Assembly: GCF_009208555.1 (NCBI RefSeq)
Contig: NZ_WFLI01000024.1
Location: 28,419 to 92,418, forward strand
DNA from: Janthinobacterium violaceinigrum
Lineage (GTDB): Bacteria > Pseudomonadota > Gammaproteobacteria > Burkholderiales > Burkholderiaceae_D
Direction: 5' to 3'
DNA length: 64,000 bases
The notes under the pieces were generated by a model, which saw nothing but the letters and a program-made list of their open reading frames with translations, was not told the DNA's origin and made no database searches. Below are positions 8,156-17,349 of the stretch, one piece after another. Each line of letters begins with the position of its first letter. Position 1 is the stretch's first letter. The position numbers and the translations under genes are program-made.

Positions 8156-8288
8156 GAAATCGCCGTGTGCCTGCCCCTGCTGAGTAAAAATTAAGCAAAA
8201 ATTGGCCCGTGGAAGGTTGCGCTCGCAAAAAGACTCTATAATCGGAGCTCTCTTCCCGCATTTTTACTTGCACTGTTACCTATTTATC

Positions 8289-10223
8289 ATGTTATTTCCT
8301 ACAGAATTCGACGTCATCGTTGTCGGTGGTGGTCACGCCGGTACCGAGGCGGCCCTCGCTTCCGCCCGCATGGGGCAGAAGACGCTATTGCTCACGCATA
8401 ATATTGAGACACTGGGCCAGATGTCGTGCAACCCCTCCATCGGCGGCATCGGCAAGGGCCACCTGGTCAAGGAGGTCGATGCCATGGGCGGCGCGATGGC
8501 GATTGCCACCGACGAGTCCGGCATCCAGTTCCGTATCCTGAACTCTTCGAAAGGCCCGGCAGTCCGCGCCACGCGCGCCCAGGCCGACCGTATTCTCTAC
8601 AAGGCCGCCATCCGCACGCGCCTGGAAAACCAGCCGAACCTGTGGCTGTTTCAGCAAGCGGTCGACGATTTGATCGTCGAAGGCGACCGCGTCGTCGGCG
8701 CCGTGACGCAGATCGGCCTGAAGTTCCTGGCGCGCGCCGTGGTGCTGACGGCGGGGACTTTCCTCGACGGCAAGATCCACGTGGGCTTGAACAACTACTC
8801 GGCTGGCCGTGCCGGCGATCCGCCCGCGATCTCGCTGTCGGCCCGCCTGAAAGAGCTGAAACTGCCGCAGGGCCGTCTGAAAACGGGCACGCCGCCGCGC
8901 ATCGATGGTCGCACGATCGACTTTTCCGTGATGCAAGAACAGCCGGGCGACCTCGATCCCGTGCCCGTCTTCTCGGTGATGGGCAACACGGCCATGCACC
9001 CGCGCCAGGTGCCATGCTGGGTCACGCACACGAATAGCCAGACGCACGACATCATCCGCGCCGGCCTCGACCGCAGCCCCATGTACACGGGCGTGATCGA
9101 AGGCGTGGGTCCCCGTTATTGCCCCTCGATCGAAGACAAGATCCACCGCTTCTCGGGCAAGGAATCGCACCAGATCTTCCTCGAGCCGGAAGGTTTGACG
9201 ACGCACGAGTTCTATCCGAACGGCATCTCGACGAGCCTGCCGTTCGACGTGCAGATCGCCCTGGTGCAATCGATGAAGGGCATGGAAAACGCCCACATCC
9301 TGCGTCCCGGCTACGCCATCGAATACGACTATTTCGACCCGCGCGGCCTGAAAGCGTCGCTGGAAACGAAGGCCGTCGCCGGCCTGTTCTTTGCGGGCCA
9401 GATCAACGGCACCACGGGTTACGAGGAAGCGGCCGCGCAAGGCATGCTGGCGGGCCTGAATGCGGCCTTGCTGACGCAGGACAAGGAAGCCTGGGTACCG
9501 GGCCGCTCCGAGGCCTATCTGGGCGTGCTGGTCGACGATCTGATCACCCAGGGCGTGCAGGAACCGTACCGCATGTTCACCAGCCGCGCCGAGTACCGTC
9601 TGAGCTTGCGCGAAGACAATGCCGACATGCGCCTGACGGAAATCGGCCGCGCGCTGGGCTGCGTGGGCGACGTGCAATGGCAGGCGTTCGAGACCAAGCG
9701 CGAAGCCGTGGCGCGCGAGCTCGAGCGCCTGCGTTCCACGTGGGTCAACCCGCGCATTCTGGCGGCCGCGGAATCGGAACGCATCGTCGGCCAGGCCATC
9801 GAACGCGAGTACTCGCTGGCGGATTTGCTGTGCCGTCCGAACGTCGCCTACGACACCCTGATGAGCATGACGGGCATGGAAGGCCAGGCCCTGGCCGGTC
9901 CCGGCGTGGACGATCCTGCCGTGCGTGAGCAGGTGGAAATCCAGCTCAAATATGCGGGCTACATCGAGCGCCAGAGCAAGGAAATCGAGCGCCATGAACA
10001 CTATGAAAACCTGGCCTTGCCGGCCGGTTTTAACTACCTGGATATCGGCGCGCTGTCGGTCGAAGTGCGGCAAAAACTCGACAAGCAGCGCCCGGAAACC
10101 CTGGGCCAGGCATCGCGCATTTCCGGCGTGACGCCGGCGGCGATTTCGCTGCTGCTGGTCCACCTGAAAAAGCGCGGCTTCGGTGCCGCGCAGACCACCA
10201 CTTTTAAAGGACGAGGTTGTTGA
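8289..10223 (+). CDS. mnmG: tRNA uridine-5-carboxymethylaminomethyl modification enzyme MnmG (GidA)
   Basis: With MnmE, this FAD enzyme installs carboxymethylaminomethyl groups at wobble U34 of several tRNAs. The protein has 644 residues, the normal size. The FAD-binding motif VIVVGGGHAGTEAA is near residue 10, followed by NPSIGGIGKGHLVKE. The two MnmG signatures GPRYCPSIEDKIHRF and AGQINGTTGYEEAAAQG are intact. I start at the ATG at 8289; residues from earlier starts are not family-like. It abuts rsmG with no spacer, and the pair precedes parAB as in many bacteria near the replication origin. Confidence 0.97.
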   Translation: MLFPTEFDVIVVGGGHAGTEAALASARMGQKTLLLTHNIETLGQMSCNPSIGGIGKGHLVKEVDAMGGAMAIATDESGIQFRILNSSKGPAVRATRAQADRILYKAAIRTRLENQPNLWLFQQAVDDLIVEGDRVVGAVTQIGLKFLARAVVLTAGTFLDGKIHVGLNNYSAGRAGDPPAISLSARLKELKLPQGRLKTGTPPRIDGRTIDFSVMQEQPGDLDPVPVFSVMGNTAMHPRQVPCWVTHTNSQTHDIIRAGLDRSPMYTGVIEGVGPRYCPSIEDKIHRFSGKESHQIFLEPEGLTTHEFYPNGISTSLPFDVQIALVQSMKGMENAHILRPGYAIEYDYFDPRGLKASLETKAVAGLFFAGQINGTTGYEEAAAQGMLAGLNAALLTQDKEAWVPGRSEAYLGVLVDDLITQGVQEPYRMFTSRAEYRLSLREDNADMRLTEIGRALGCVGDVQWQAFETKREAVARELERLRSTWVNPRILAAAESERIVGQAIEREYSLADLLCRPNVAYDTLMSMTGMEGQALAGPGVDDPAVREQVEIQLKYAGYIERQSKEIERHEHYENLALPAGFNYLDIGALSVEVRQKLDKQRPETLGQASRISGVTPAAISLLLVHLKKRGFGAAQTTTFKGRGC

Positions 10224-10868
10224 ATGAAGCAGTTTGACCGGGCCGCACTGGCCCAGATTTTGAATGAAGGCATCGCCGCGCTGGGGCTGGACCTGAGCGC
10301 GGATCAGACGGAAAAACTGCTCGATTACCTGGCCTTGCTGGCCAAATGGAATAGCGTGTACAACCTGACGTCGGTGCGCGATCCCCTGCAGATGCTGACC
10401 TTGCACGTGCTCGATTCGCTGGCCGCCGTGCCGGCGTTCGCGGCGGCAAAAAACGTGCTCGACGTGGGCGCGGGCGGCGGCTTGCCGGGCATGGTGCTGG
10501 CCATTGCGCGGCCCGACGTGAAGGTGTCGATGATCGACACGGTGCACAAGAAGACGGCTTTCCTGACGCAAGTGAAGGCCGAACTGGGCTTGAGCAACGT
10601 GACCGTGTACACGAAACGCGTGGAACAGCTGGAAGTGCAGCAGAAATTCGATGTGATCACCTCGCGCGCCTTTGCCGACCTGTCCGACTTCGTCAACTGG
10701 TCGGGCCACGTGCTGGAAGAGGGCGGTCAATTCATCGCCTTGAAAGGGGTGGCGCCGCCAGACGAACGCGAGCGACTGCCAGCGGAATGGCGAGTAACGG
10801 AGCTACGCGCAATTGCGGTGCCAGGGCTAAATGCAGAGCGTCATCTGGTCTTTATAGCAAGAGTTTAA
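10224..10868 (+). CDS. rsmG: 16S rRNA (guanine527-N7)-methyltransferase RsmG (GidB)
   Basis: SAM-dependent methyltransferase that methylates G527 of 16S rRNA, 214 residues. The SAM-binding motif NVLDVGAGGGLPGMVLAI (near residues 75-92) and the acidic residue in VSMIDT are present, with the family N-terminal segment LLDYLALLAKWNSVYNLTS. The ATG follows the mnmG stop directly, with an AGGACGAGG ribosome site inside the mnmG end, so the two are translationally linked. Confidence 0.96.
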   Translation: MKQFDRAALAQILNEGIAALGLDLSADQTEKLLDYLALLAKWNSVYNLTSVRDPLQMLTLHVLDSLAAVPAFAAAKNVLDVGAGGGLPGMVLAIARPDVKVSMIDTVHKKTAFLTQVKAELGLSNVTVYTKRVEQLEVQQKFDVITSRAFADLSDFVNWSGHVLEEGGQFIALKGVAPPDERERLPAEWRVTELRAIAVPGLNAERHLVFIARV

Positions 10869-10885
10869 GGATTGAAAAAATAAAC

Positions 10886-10977
10886 GGTGTAAATCATATA
10901 AACGGTTTATACGGTATAAATTATATAAACCGTATAAATGATTTATATCGTATAAATGAAATAAACAGTATAAATCG
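10886..10977. repeat. AT-rich 18-bp tandem repeat between rsmG and parA
   Basis: An island of very AT-rich DNA in a GC-rich genome. Units of 18 bases follow each other at 10886, 10913, 10931 and 10949, with a partial unit at 10967 and a 9-base half unit at 10904. The common form is nGTATAAATnATnTAAAC. The units also make inverted repeats such as TATAAAC-G-GTTTATA. No known family is recognised; the position just before parA suggests a regulator, partition-complex or DNA-unwinding role. Confidence 0.8.
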
Positions 10978-11036
10978 TTTCGGCCGGATGCCGGGGCGCA
11001 CGATGAAGTTTGCACCTATTTACAACTAGAAGATAC

Positions 11037-11807
11037 ATGGCCAAAATTTTTTGTGTAGCAAATCAAAAGGGTGGTGTTGGTAAAACCACAACAAGCGTCA
11101 ACCTCTCCGCCGGTCTGGCCAAGTTGAACCAGCGCGTGCTGCTGGTCGACCTCGACCCGCAGGGCAATGCGACCATGGGCGCCGGCATCAACAAGGCCGG
11201 CCTGAAGGCGTCCACCTATGAAGTGATGCTGGGCGAGTCCGATGTCAAGACGGCACGCCAGCGTTCGGAAGCGGGGCGGTTCGACGTCCTGCCGTCGAAC
11301 CGCGAGCTGGCCGGCGCCGAAGTGGAGATGGTCGAGCTGGACAACCGCGAACGCCGCCTGAAGGATGCGCTGGCCGAAGTCGACGGCGAATACGACTTCA
11401 TATTAGTAGATTGCCCACCGGCATTATCGATGCTGACCCTGAACGGCCTGTGCGCCGCGCATGGCGTGATCATCCCGATGCAGTGCGAGTACTACGCGCT
11501 GGAAGGCTTGTCCGACCTGGTCAACACCATCAAGAAGGTGCACGCGAACCTGAATCCGGACCTGAAGATCATCGGCCTGTTGCGCGTGATGTTCGATCCG
11601 CGCATGACATTATCACAACAGGTATCGGCCCAGCTGGAGCAGCACTTCGGCGACAAGGTCTTCAATACCATCATCCCGCGCAACGTGCGTCTGGCCGAAG
11701 CGCCGTCGTACGGCTTGCCCGGCGTGACCTTCGACCCCAGCTCGAAAGGTGCGCAGGCCTATATCGCCTTCGGCGCCGAGATGGTCGAACGCATCAAACA
11801 TATGTAA
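11037..11807 (+). CDS. parA: Chromosome partitioning ATPase ParA (Soj)
   Basis: Deviant Walker ATPase that positions chromosome origins together with ParB and parS. The protein has 256 residues. The Walker A motif KGGVGKTT is at residues 11-18 directly after the N-terminal AKIFCVANQ, and the second ATPase motif reads DFILVDCPPALSML. The ATG at 11037 is used because the protein then begins as ParA proteins do; earlier starts fall in the repeat region. A 64-base spacer separates it from parB. Confidence 0.96.
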   Translation: MAKIFCVANQKGGVGKTTTSVNLSAGLAKLNQRVLLVDLDPQGNATMGAGINKAGLKASTYEVMLGESDVKTARQRSEAGRFDVLPSNRELAGAEVEMVELDNRERRLKDALAEVDGEYDFILVDCPPALSMLTLNGLCAAHGVIIPMQCEYYALEGLSDLVNTIKKVHANLNPDLKIIGLLRVMFDPRMTLSQQVSAQLEQHFGDKVFNTIIPRNVRLAEAPSYGLPGVTFDPSSKGAQAYIAFGAEMVERIKHM

Positions 11808-11871
11808 ACAAGGGGCGAGCGCCTGCACATTATGATGTAAGCGCTTACTCTGAAAACACGATTAGGACAGC

Positions 11872-12756
11872 ATGGCTACGAAAAAATTAAAAGGACTGGG
11901 TCGCGGACTCGACGCCTTATTGGGCGGCGGCGGCGACTTTGCCAGTCCGGACACGAATCAACCGTCGAACTTGCCCGTGTCACAAATGCAAGCCGGCAAA
12001 TACCAGCCCCGCACGCGCATGGACGAGGGGGCCCTGAATGAACTGGCCGCCTCGATCAAGGCGCAAGGATTGATGCAGCCTATCCTGGTGCGCCCGATCG
12101 GGCAGGACACCCTGAGCGGCGTGATCAAATATGAAATCATCGCCGGCGAACGCCGTTTCCGCGCCTCGCAACTGGCGGGCCTGACGGAAGTGCCGGTACT
12201 GGTGCGCGATGTGGACGACCTGGCCGCCGCGGCCATGGCGCTGATCGAGAACATCCAGCGCGAAGACTTGAATCCGCTGGAAGAAGCGCAGGGCATCCAC
12301 CGCCTGATCGCCGACTTCAATTTTACGCATGAGCAAGCGGCCACTGCGCTGGGACGCTCGCGCAGCGCCGTGTCGAACCTGTTGCGCCTGATGAACCTGG
12401 CCAATCCCGTGCAGACCATGCTGATGGCCGGCGATATCGACATGGGCCATGCGCGCGCGCTGCTGGCCGTCGATGCGGCCAGCCAGATCACCCTGGCCAA
12501 CCAGGTGGTGGCCAAGCGCCTGTCCGTGCGCGAAACGGAAAAGCTCGTCACGCGCACGGTCGAGGAAGCGGCCAACCCCGTCGAGCCGCGGCAGAAGGAA
12601 AAGTCCGGCGACATGGCGCGCCTGGAAGAAGAGCTGTCCGATGCGCTGGCCACGCCCGTGGTATTCAAGATGGGGAATAAAGGCCGTGGCCAATTGGTGA
12701 TCGATTTTGCCGATCTTGACGTGCTCGATGGATTATTGACGCGCTTGCGTGGTTAA
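11872..12756 (+). CDS. parB: Chromosome partitioning protein ParB (Spo0J), CTPase clamp
   Basis: DNA-binding clamp that loads at parS and spreads using CTP. The protein has 294 residues. The N-terminal ParA-stimulating tail is KKLKGLGRGLDALLG. The CTP-binding boxes are seen as GERRFRASQLAGL and IENIQREDLNPLEEA, and the helix-turn-helix around FTHEQAATALGRSRSAVSNLLRL recognises parS. The C-terminus is the dimerisation domain. Four likely target sites occur at 2.3-8.2 kb in the window. Confidence 0.96.
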   Translation: MATKKLKGLGRGLDALLGGGGDFASPDTNQPSNLPVSQMQAGKYQPRTRMDEGALNELAASIKAQGLMQPILVRPIGQDTLSGVIKYEIIAGERRFRASQLAGLTEVPVLVRDVDDLAAAAMALIENIQREDLNPLEEAQGIHRLIADFNFTHEQAATALGRSRSAVSNLLRLMNLANPVQTMLMAGDIDMGHARALLAVDAASQITLANQVVAKRLSVRETEKLVTRTVEEAANPVEPRQKEKSGDMARLEEELSDALATPVVFKMGNKGRGQLVIDFADLDVLDGLLTRLRG

Positions 12757-12965
12757 ATAGCAAGTTGGCAAAAACGGGAAAATGGCAAGCCACAAGCGCT
12801 CTGGACAAGCTGTCAACGCTTTCCAGGCGCAGTGCATAATTCCTTGATAACACGGCTGGAAGCGGCCAGACAAGCGACTTTGCCATATAGTGGTGCAAAA
12901 GGCGGCGAATAGTCGGTAAAGCGTCAGTTTCACGCAGCAATTGCCCTGCTGCGGTGCAGCAACGT

Positions 12966-12995
12966 TTGACTCTATAGATCAAAGCCAACTATAAT
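12966..12995 (+). promoter_or_regulatory. Sigma-70 promoter of the atp operon
   Basis: TTGACT (12966-12971), 18-base spacer, TATAAT (12990-12995), a near-consensus promoter about 43 bases before the atpI start. No terminator separates parB from this point, so some read-through from parAB is possible. Confidence 0.75.
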
Positions 12996-13037
12996 CCCGT
13001 GTCTTTGCGTGTGTAGATTTTTCTGGGAACCTGGCAA

Positions 13038-13406
13038 TTGAGTGATTCACAACAAAGTATTGCCAAACCCGTCTACAAAGTAGTTGCATTGCAGCTAGCA
13101 ATCGCTATCAGTTTTGCCACCGTCACCCTGTTTTTTGGCGGCAGTGTCAGAGGCTGGTCCGCCGCATACGGCGGCGCTATCGCAGTCATCGGTAGCCTGG
13201 TGTATGCCCTGTTGGTGGTTCGCGGTTCTAGCGACGCCAATAAGGCATTCCGGGCGCATTTGCGCGCAGAAGTGGTGAAAATATTTATCACAGCGGTGCT
13301 GTTTATATTGGCACTGGTGTTGTTTCAGTCGGCCGCCTGGTTATGGCTGATCTTGGGTTTCGCGGTGGCAACCTTAGCATACTGGTTTTCATTGCTCGCT
13401 GTTTAA
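13038..13406 (+). CDS. atpI: ATP synthase subunit I
   Basis: Small membrane protein that helps assemble the c-ring of F-type ATP synthase, 122 residues with four membrane segments. It shows the typical GWSAAYGGAIAVIGSLVYALL pattern. No ATG fits: the best start is the TTG at 13038, giving MSDSQQSIAKPVYKV. It is the first gene after the promoter and lies 51 bases before atpB. Sequence conservation in this family is low, so identification leans on position and topology. Confidence 0.85.
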   Translation: MSDSQQSIAKPVYKVVALQLAIAISFATVTLFFGGSVRGWSAAYGGAIAVIGSLVYALLVVRGSSDANKAFRAHLRAEVVKIFITAVLFILALVLFQSAAWLWLILGFAVATLAYWFSLLAV

Positions 13407-13457
13407 TCATTGGTTTTGGGGCCGGTTGTGCTCTGAAACGACAAATCTAAATTCATT

Positions 13458-14267
13458 ATGACCACAGAACACGCTATTGAAGCGGGCCATGCTGCCCCGG
13501 CCAACGCCACAGAATACATCAGTCACCATCTGGCCCACCTGAGAAGTGCCGACGGCATGATCAATCTGGATACGTTCTGGATTTCGGCCATTCTGGGCTT
13601 TGTTTTCCTGGCTGTTTTCTATATGGCGTCGCGCCGCGCGACGGCTGGTGTCCCTGGCAAGTTGCAAAACTTCGTCGAAATGGTCATGGAAATCGTCAAT
13701 GACACTATTAATGGGGCCTTCCACGCGAAAAGCAAGGTCATCGCACCGCTGGCCATCACAATTTTTGTGTGGGTCTGGCTGCTCAACGCGATGGACTTCC
13801 TGCCGGTTGACCTGTTGCCGAAGATTCTGAGCTGGTTTGGCGTGCATAAACTGCGTGCCGTGCCGACCGCCGACGTCAACCACACCTTCGCCATGTCGCT
13901 GTCGGTCGTGCTGTGCGTGATCGCGTTCTCGATCAAGGCCAAGGGCCTGGGCGGCTGGATCAAGGAACTGTTCACGGCACCGTTCCATGCGAGCGGCCTG
14001 ATCGGCACGATCGCCCTGGCGCCTGTCAATTTCCTGCTGCAAATGGTTGAGTTGGTTGCCAAACTGATCTCCCTGTCGCTGCGACTGTTCGGCAATATGT
14101 ATGCCGGCGAACTGATTTTCATCTTGATCGCGTTGTTGCCTTGGTGGGCACAGTGGGCGTTGGGTGGTCCATGGGCAATTTTCCATATCTTGATTGTAAC
14201 TTTGCAAGCTTTTGTGTTTATGGCGTTGACGGTTGTGTATCTGAGCCTCGCGGTTGAGAAACATTAA
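13458..14267 (+). CDS. atpB: ATP synthase F0 subunit a
   Basis: Membrane stator subunit forming the proton half-channels next to the c-ring, 269 residues. The essential arginine is Arg209 in LISLSLRLFGNMYAGE, equivalent to Arg210 in E. coli. Further membrane helices and the family C-terminus LQAFVFMALTVVYLSLA are present. It is expressed in the atp operon between atpI and atpE. Confidence 0.97.
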   Translation: MTTEHAIEAGHAAPANATEYISHHLAHLRSADGMINLDTFWISAILGFVFLAVFYMASRRATAGVPGKLQNFVEMVMEIVNDTINGAFHAKSKVIAPLAITIFVWVWLLNAMDFLPVDLLPKILSWFGVHKLRAVPTADVNHTFAMSLSVVLCVIAFSIKAKGLGGWIKELFTAPFHASGLIGTIALAPVNFLLQMVELVAKLISLSLRLFGNMYAGELIFILIALLPWWAQWALGGPWAIFHILIVTLQAFVFMALTVVYLSLAVEKH

Positions 14268-14326
14268 TCATTAACTTTATATTTTGTTTTTTTAGTATCT
14301 TTCGTTTTTAAATTTAGGAGAATTTT

Positions 14327-14605
14327 ATGCAAGCTCTGATCGCACAAGTACAAAGCATGACCGTTCTGGCAGCAGCAATCATCATCGGCCTGGCCGCAAT
14401 CGGCACCGCTCTGGGCTTCGCTATCTTGGGTGGCAAATTCCTGGAAGCTTCGGCACGTCAACCAGAACTGATGCCACAACTGCAAACCAAACTGTTCGTT
14501 ATCGCTGGTCTGCTGGATGCTATTTCGATGATCGGCGTTGGTGTTGCTCTGCTGTACACGTTCGCTAACCCGTTCCTGTCCGCTCTGACGGCTGTTGCTC
14601 AGTAA
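14327..14605 (+). CDS. atpE: ATP synthase F0 subunit c
   Basis: Hairpin proteolipid that forms the rotating ring, 92 residues. The two helices flank the polar loop ARQPE (residues 43-47), and the proton-carrying carboxylate is Asp64 in GLLDAISM. An Asp rather than Glu together with the surrounding residues predicts proton rather than sodium coupling. A strong AGGAG ribosome site precedes it, fitting the high copy number of this subunit. Confidence 0.97.
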   Translation: MQALIAQVQSMTVLAAAIIIGLAAIGTALGFAILGGKFLEASARQPELMPQLQTKLFVIAGLLDAISMIGVGVALLYTFANPFLSALTAVAQ

Positions 14606-14648
14606 TTCGCTCCAACCCTAGGAGAAACTTTTAGTTAGGAGCAAAGGT

Positions 14649-15119
14649 ATGGACATCAATATGTCGCTCATCGGCCAGATGATCACCTTCGCGGTGTTGG
14701 TCTGGTTCTCGATGAAGTTCGTATTTCCAGCGCTGAACAACGCGCTGGATGAGCGTGCCAAACGAATCGCGGATGGATTGGCTGCGGCCGATCAAGGTCA
14801 GGCTTCGATGGCTGTCGCTGAAAAGCGTGCGCAAGAGGCATTGAACAGTGCACGTGAAGAAGCGTCGCAACGCGTTGCGGACGCTGAAAAGCGCGCGCAG
14901 CTGGTTGCTGAAGAGATCAAGCAAAATGCACAAGCTGAAGCTGCGCGTATCATTGCGCAAGCCCAGTCGGACGCCGAACAGCAACTGTCGAAAGCACGCG
15001 AACAATTGCGCGCTCAGGTGGCTGACCTGGCTGTCAAGGGTGCCGAGCAGATCTTGAAGCGTGAAGTAAACGCTACGGCTCACGCCGAAATGTTGCAGCG
15101 TCTTGCTGTCGAGCTGTAA
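14649..15119 (+). CDS. atpF: ATP synthase F0 subunit b
   Basis: Peripheral stalk subunit, 156 residues. One N-terminal membrane helix (MITFAVLVWFSMKFVF) is followed by a long charged alpha-helical region rich in Ala, Glu, Lys and Gln that dimerises as a coiled coil. It lies between atpE and atpH; two bases separate its stop from atpH. Confidence 0.96.
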   Translation: MDINMSLIGQMITFAVLVWFSMKFVFPALNNALDERAKRIADGLAAADQGQASMAVAEKRAQEALNSAREEASQRVADAEKRAQLVAEEIKQNAQAEAARIIAQAQSDAEQQLSKAREQLRAQVADLAVKGAEQILKREVNATAHAEMLQRLAVEL

Positions 15120-15121
15120 TC

Positions 15122-15667
15122 ATGGCAGAACTCGCAACCGTCGCCCGTCCCTACGCGGAAGCTTTGTTCCGCGTAGCCCAAGCTGGTAAGGAGTCAAGCA
15201 ACCTCGCGGCGTGGTCCGAACTGGTGTCCGAACTGGCACAGATCGGTAGCCACCCCGAGGTACAGGCGTACGCGCGCAATCCGAAAGTTTCGGAAAGCGA
15301 CGTCGCCGCCACCATCCTGTCGTTGTTGAAATCGCCGCTCAATGAGGAAGTGAAAAACTTCGTCACGATGTTGATCGAAAATGGCCGCATCAGCCTGCTG
15401 CCGGAAATCGGCGCGCAATTCCATACGTTGAAAAACGGTCTGGAAGGTGCGGCTGACGCCGAGATCACGAGCGCTTTCGATCTGAGCGAAGGCCAAACGG
15501 CCGAGCTGGTCGCAACGCTGGAAAAGAAATTCAGTCGTAAGCTCAACCCTGCCGTCACAGTGGATCCATCGCTGCTCGGCGGCGTGCGCGTGGTTGTTGG
15601 CGACCAAGTGCTCGACACCTCGGTGCGCGCCAAGCTGCAGCAACTGCACGCTGCACTGGTGTCGTAA
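15122..15667 (+). CDS. atpH: ATP synthase F1 subunit delta
   Basis: Connects the b stalk to the top of F1. It has 181 residues with the family N-terminus ATVARPYAEALFRVA and the C-terminal block FSRKLNPAVTVDPSLLGGVRVVVGD. It starts two bases after atpF, so the two are probably translationally coupled. Confidence 0.96.
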   Translation: MAELATVARPYAEALFRVAQAGKESSNLAAWSELVSELAQIGSHPEVQAYARNPKVSESDVAATILSLLKSPLNEEVKNFVTMLIENGRISLLPEIGAQFHTLKNGLEGAADAEITSAFDLSEGQTAELVATLEKKFSRKLNPAVTVDPSLLGGVRVVVGDQVLDTSVRAKLQQLHAALVS

Positions 15668-15745
15668 GACACGCGCTTCGGCAGGCCAGCTTAGACAGAC
15701 CCTTACCCCTCGCGCAAGCTGAGAGAAACACTTTTAGGAGTTAGT

Positions 15746-17287
15746 ATGCAACTCAACCCATCTGAAATCAGCGAGTTGATCAAGAGCCGGATCCAAGGTC
15801 TTGACGGCGGCGCTGAAGTGCGTAATCAAGGCACGGTTATTTCCGTCGCCGACGGTATCTGCCGCATCCACGGTTTGTCGGACGTGATGCAAGGCGAGAT
15901 GCTGGAATTCCCAGGCAACACGTTTGGCCTGGCAATGAATCTGGAACGCGACTCCGTCGGTTCCGTGATTCTGGGTGCCTACGAGCACATCTCCGAAGGC
16001 GACACGGTGAAATGCACCGGCCGCATTCTGGAAGTGCCAGTCGGTCCTGAGCTGCTCGGCCGCGTTGTGAACGCGCTAGGTCAGCCGATCGACGGCAAAG
16101 GCGCCATCGACACCAAACTGACGGCCGCGATTGAAAAAATCGCCCCGGGCGTGATCGCCCGCGAGTCCGTGTCGCAACCGATGCAAACCGGCCTGAAGTC
16201 GATCGATGCGATGGTTCCAGTTGGCCGCGGCCAGCGCGAACTGATCATCGGCGACCGTCAAACCGGCAAGTCGGCTGTGGCGATTGATGCGATCATCAAT
16301 CAAAAAGGCCAGGGCATGAAATGTATCTACGTCGCGATTGGCCAAAAAGCCTCGTCGATCAAGAACATCGTGCGCTCGCTGGAACAGCACGGCGCGATGG
16401 AATACACCATCGTTGTCGCCGCTTCCGCTTCGGAATCGGCCGCCATGCAATACATCTCGCCGTACTCCGGTTGCGCCATGGGTGAATACTTCCGTGACCG
16501 CGGTGAAGATGCACTGATCGTCTACGATGATCTGTCCAAACAAGCTGTTGCATACCGTCAAATCTCGCTGCTGCTGCGCCGTCCACCAGGTCGCGAAGCG
16601 TACCCAGGCGACGTGTTCTACCTGCACAGCCGCCTGCTGGAACGCGCAGCACGCGTGAACGCCGACTACGTCGAGAAGTTCACCGACGGCGCCGTCAAAG
16701 GCAAGACCGGTTCCCTGACGGCACTGCCGATCATTGAAACGCAAGCTGGCGACGTGTCCGCATTCGTTCCAACCAACGTGATTTCGATTACCGACGGTCA
16801 GATCTTCCTGGAAACCTCGCTGTTCAACGCCGGTATCCGTCCTGCAATTAACGCCGGTATTTCCGTATCGCGCGTCGGTGGCGCCGCTCAGACCAAGGTC
16901 ATCAAAAACCTGTCCGGCGGTATCCGTACCGACTTGGCGCAGTACCGTGAACTGGCCGCGTTTGCGCAGTTCGCATCGGACCTGGACGAATCGACCCGCA
17001 AGCAGCTGGACCGCGGCGCGCGCGTAACGGAATTGCTCAAGCAAGCCCAATACTCGCCACTGTCGATCTCGCTGATGGCCGTATCGCTGTTCTCGGTGAA
17101 CAAAGGCTTCATGGACGACGTGCCAGTCAAGCAAGTGCTGTCGTTCGAAGCTGGTGTCCACGCTTACATGAAGACCAAGCAAGCTGCTCTGCTGGCCAAG
17201 ATCGAAGAAACCAAGCAACTCGACAAAGACAGCGAAGCAACTCTGTCGGCGGCCATTGCTGATTTCAAGAAATCCGGCGCATATTAA
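15746..17287 (+). CDS. atpA: ATP synthase F1 subunit alpha
   Basis: Non-catalytic nucleotide-binding subunit of F1, 513 residues as expected. The P-loop GDRQTGKSAVAIDAI is near residues 169-183, and the signature PAINAGISVSRVGGAAQ with the arginine that reaches the catalytic site is near 371-387. A clear AGGAG ribosome site precedes the ATG. Confidence 0.98.
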   Translation: MQLNPSEISELIKSRIQGLDGGAEVRNQGTVISVADGICRIHGLSDVMQGEMLEFPGNTFGLAMNLERDSVGSVILGAYEHISEGDTVKCTGRILEVPVGPELLGRVVNALGQPIDGKGAIDTKLTAAIEKIAPGVIARESVSQPMQTGLKSIDAMVPVGRGQRELIIGDRQTGKSAVAIDAIINQKGQGMKCIYVAIGQKASSIKNIVRSLEQHGAMEYTIVVAASASESAAMQYISPYSGCAMGEYFRDRGEDALIVYDDLSKQAVAYRQISLLLRRPPGREAYPGDVFYLHSRLLERAARVNADYVEKFTDGAVKGKTGSLTALPIIETQAGDVSAFVPTNVISITDGQIFLETSLFNAGIRPAINAGISVSRVGGAAQTKVIKNLSGGIRTDLAQYRELAAFAQFASDLDESTRKQLDRGARVTELLKQAQYSPLSISLMAVSLFSVNKGFMDDVPVKQVLSFEAGVHAYMKTKQAALLAKIEETKQLDKDSEATLSAAIADFKKSGAY

Positions 17288-17349
17288 GCGGCCAGGCGGC
17301 GCCCACCTCGAGTGAGGCGCCGCCCTACGCGCAGAAGGAGTAAGGACTC

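Larger units (their letters stand above)
7972..8288. other. Intergenic region between gdx and mnmG
   Basis: These 317 bases separate divergent genes. They hold the gdx leader with its riboswitch (minus strand), a parS-like site at 8140-8155 and, for mnmG, a -10-like TATAAT at 8237-8242 with no convincing -35 box. No other ORF or RNA is evident. Confidence 0.6.

Noticed and set aside
8237..8242. TATAAT as a complete mnmG promoter
   Set aside because: The -10 is good but no -35 with proper spacing was found, so it is only noted in the intergenic entry.
9733..9746. GTTCCACGTGGGTC in mnmG as parS
   Set aside because: The right arm lacks the AAC half, so only a half site remains.
8385..10730. 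781-codon minus-strand frame across mnmG and rsmG
   Set aside because: Antisense shadow of two strongly conserved genes; composition is typical of third-position bias.
10787..11029. Small frames through the AT repeat giving Ile-Asn-Arg-rich peptides
   Set aside because: These are translations of the 18-bp tandem repeat on both strands; no ribosome site or sensible protein.
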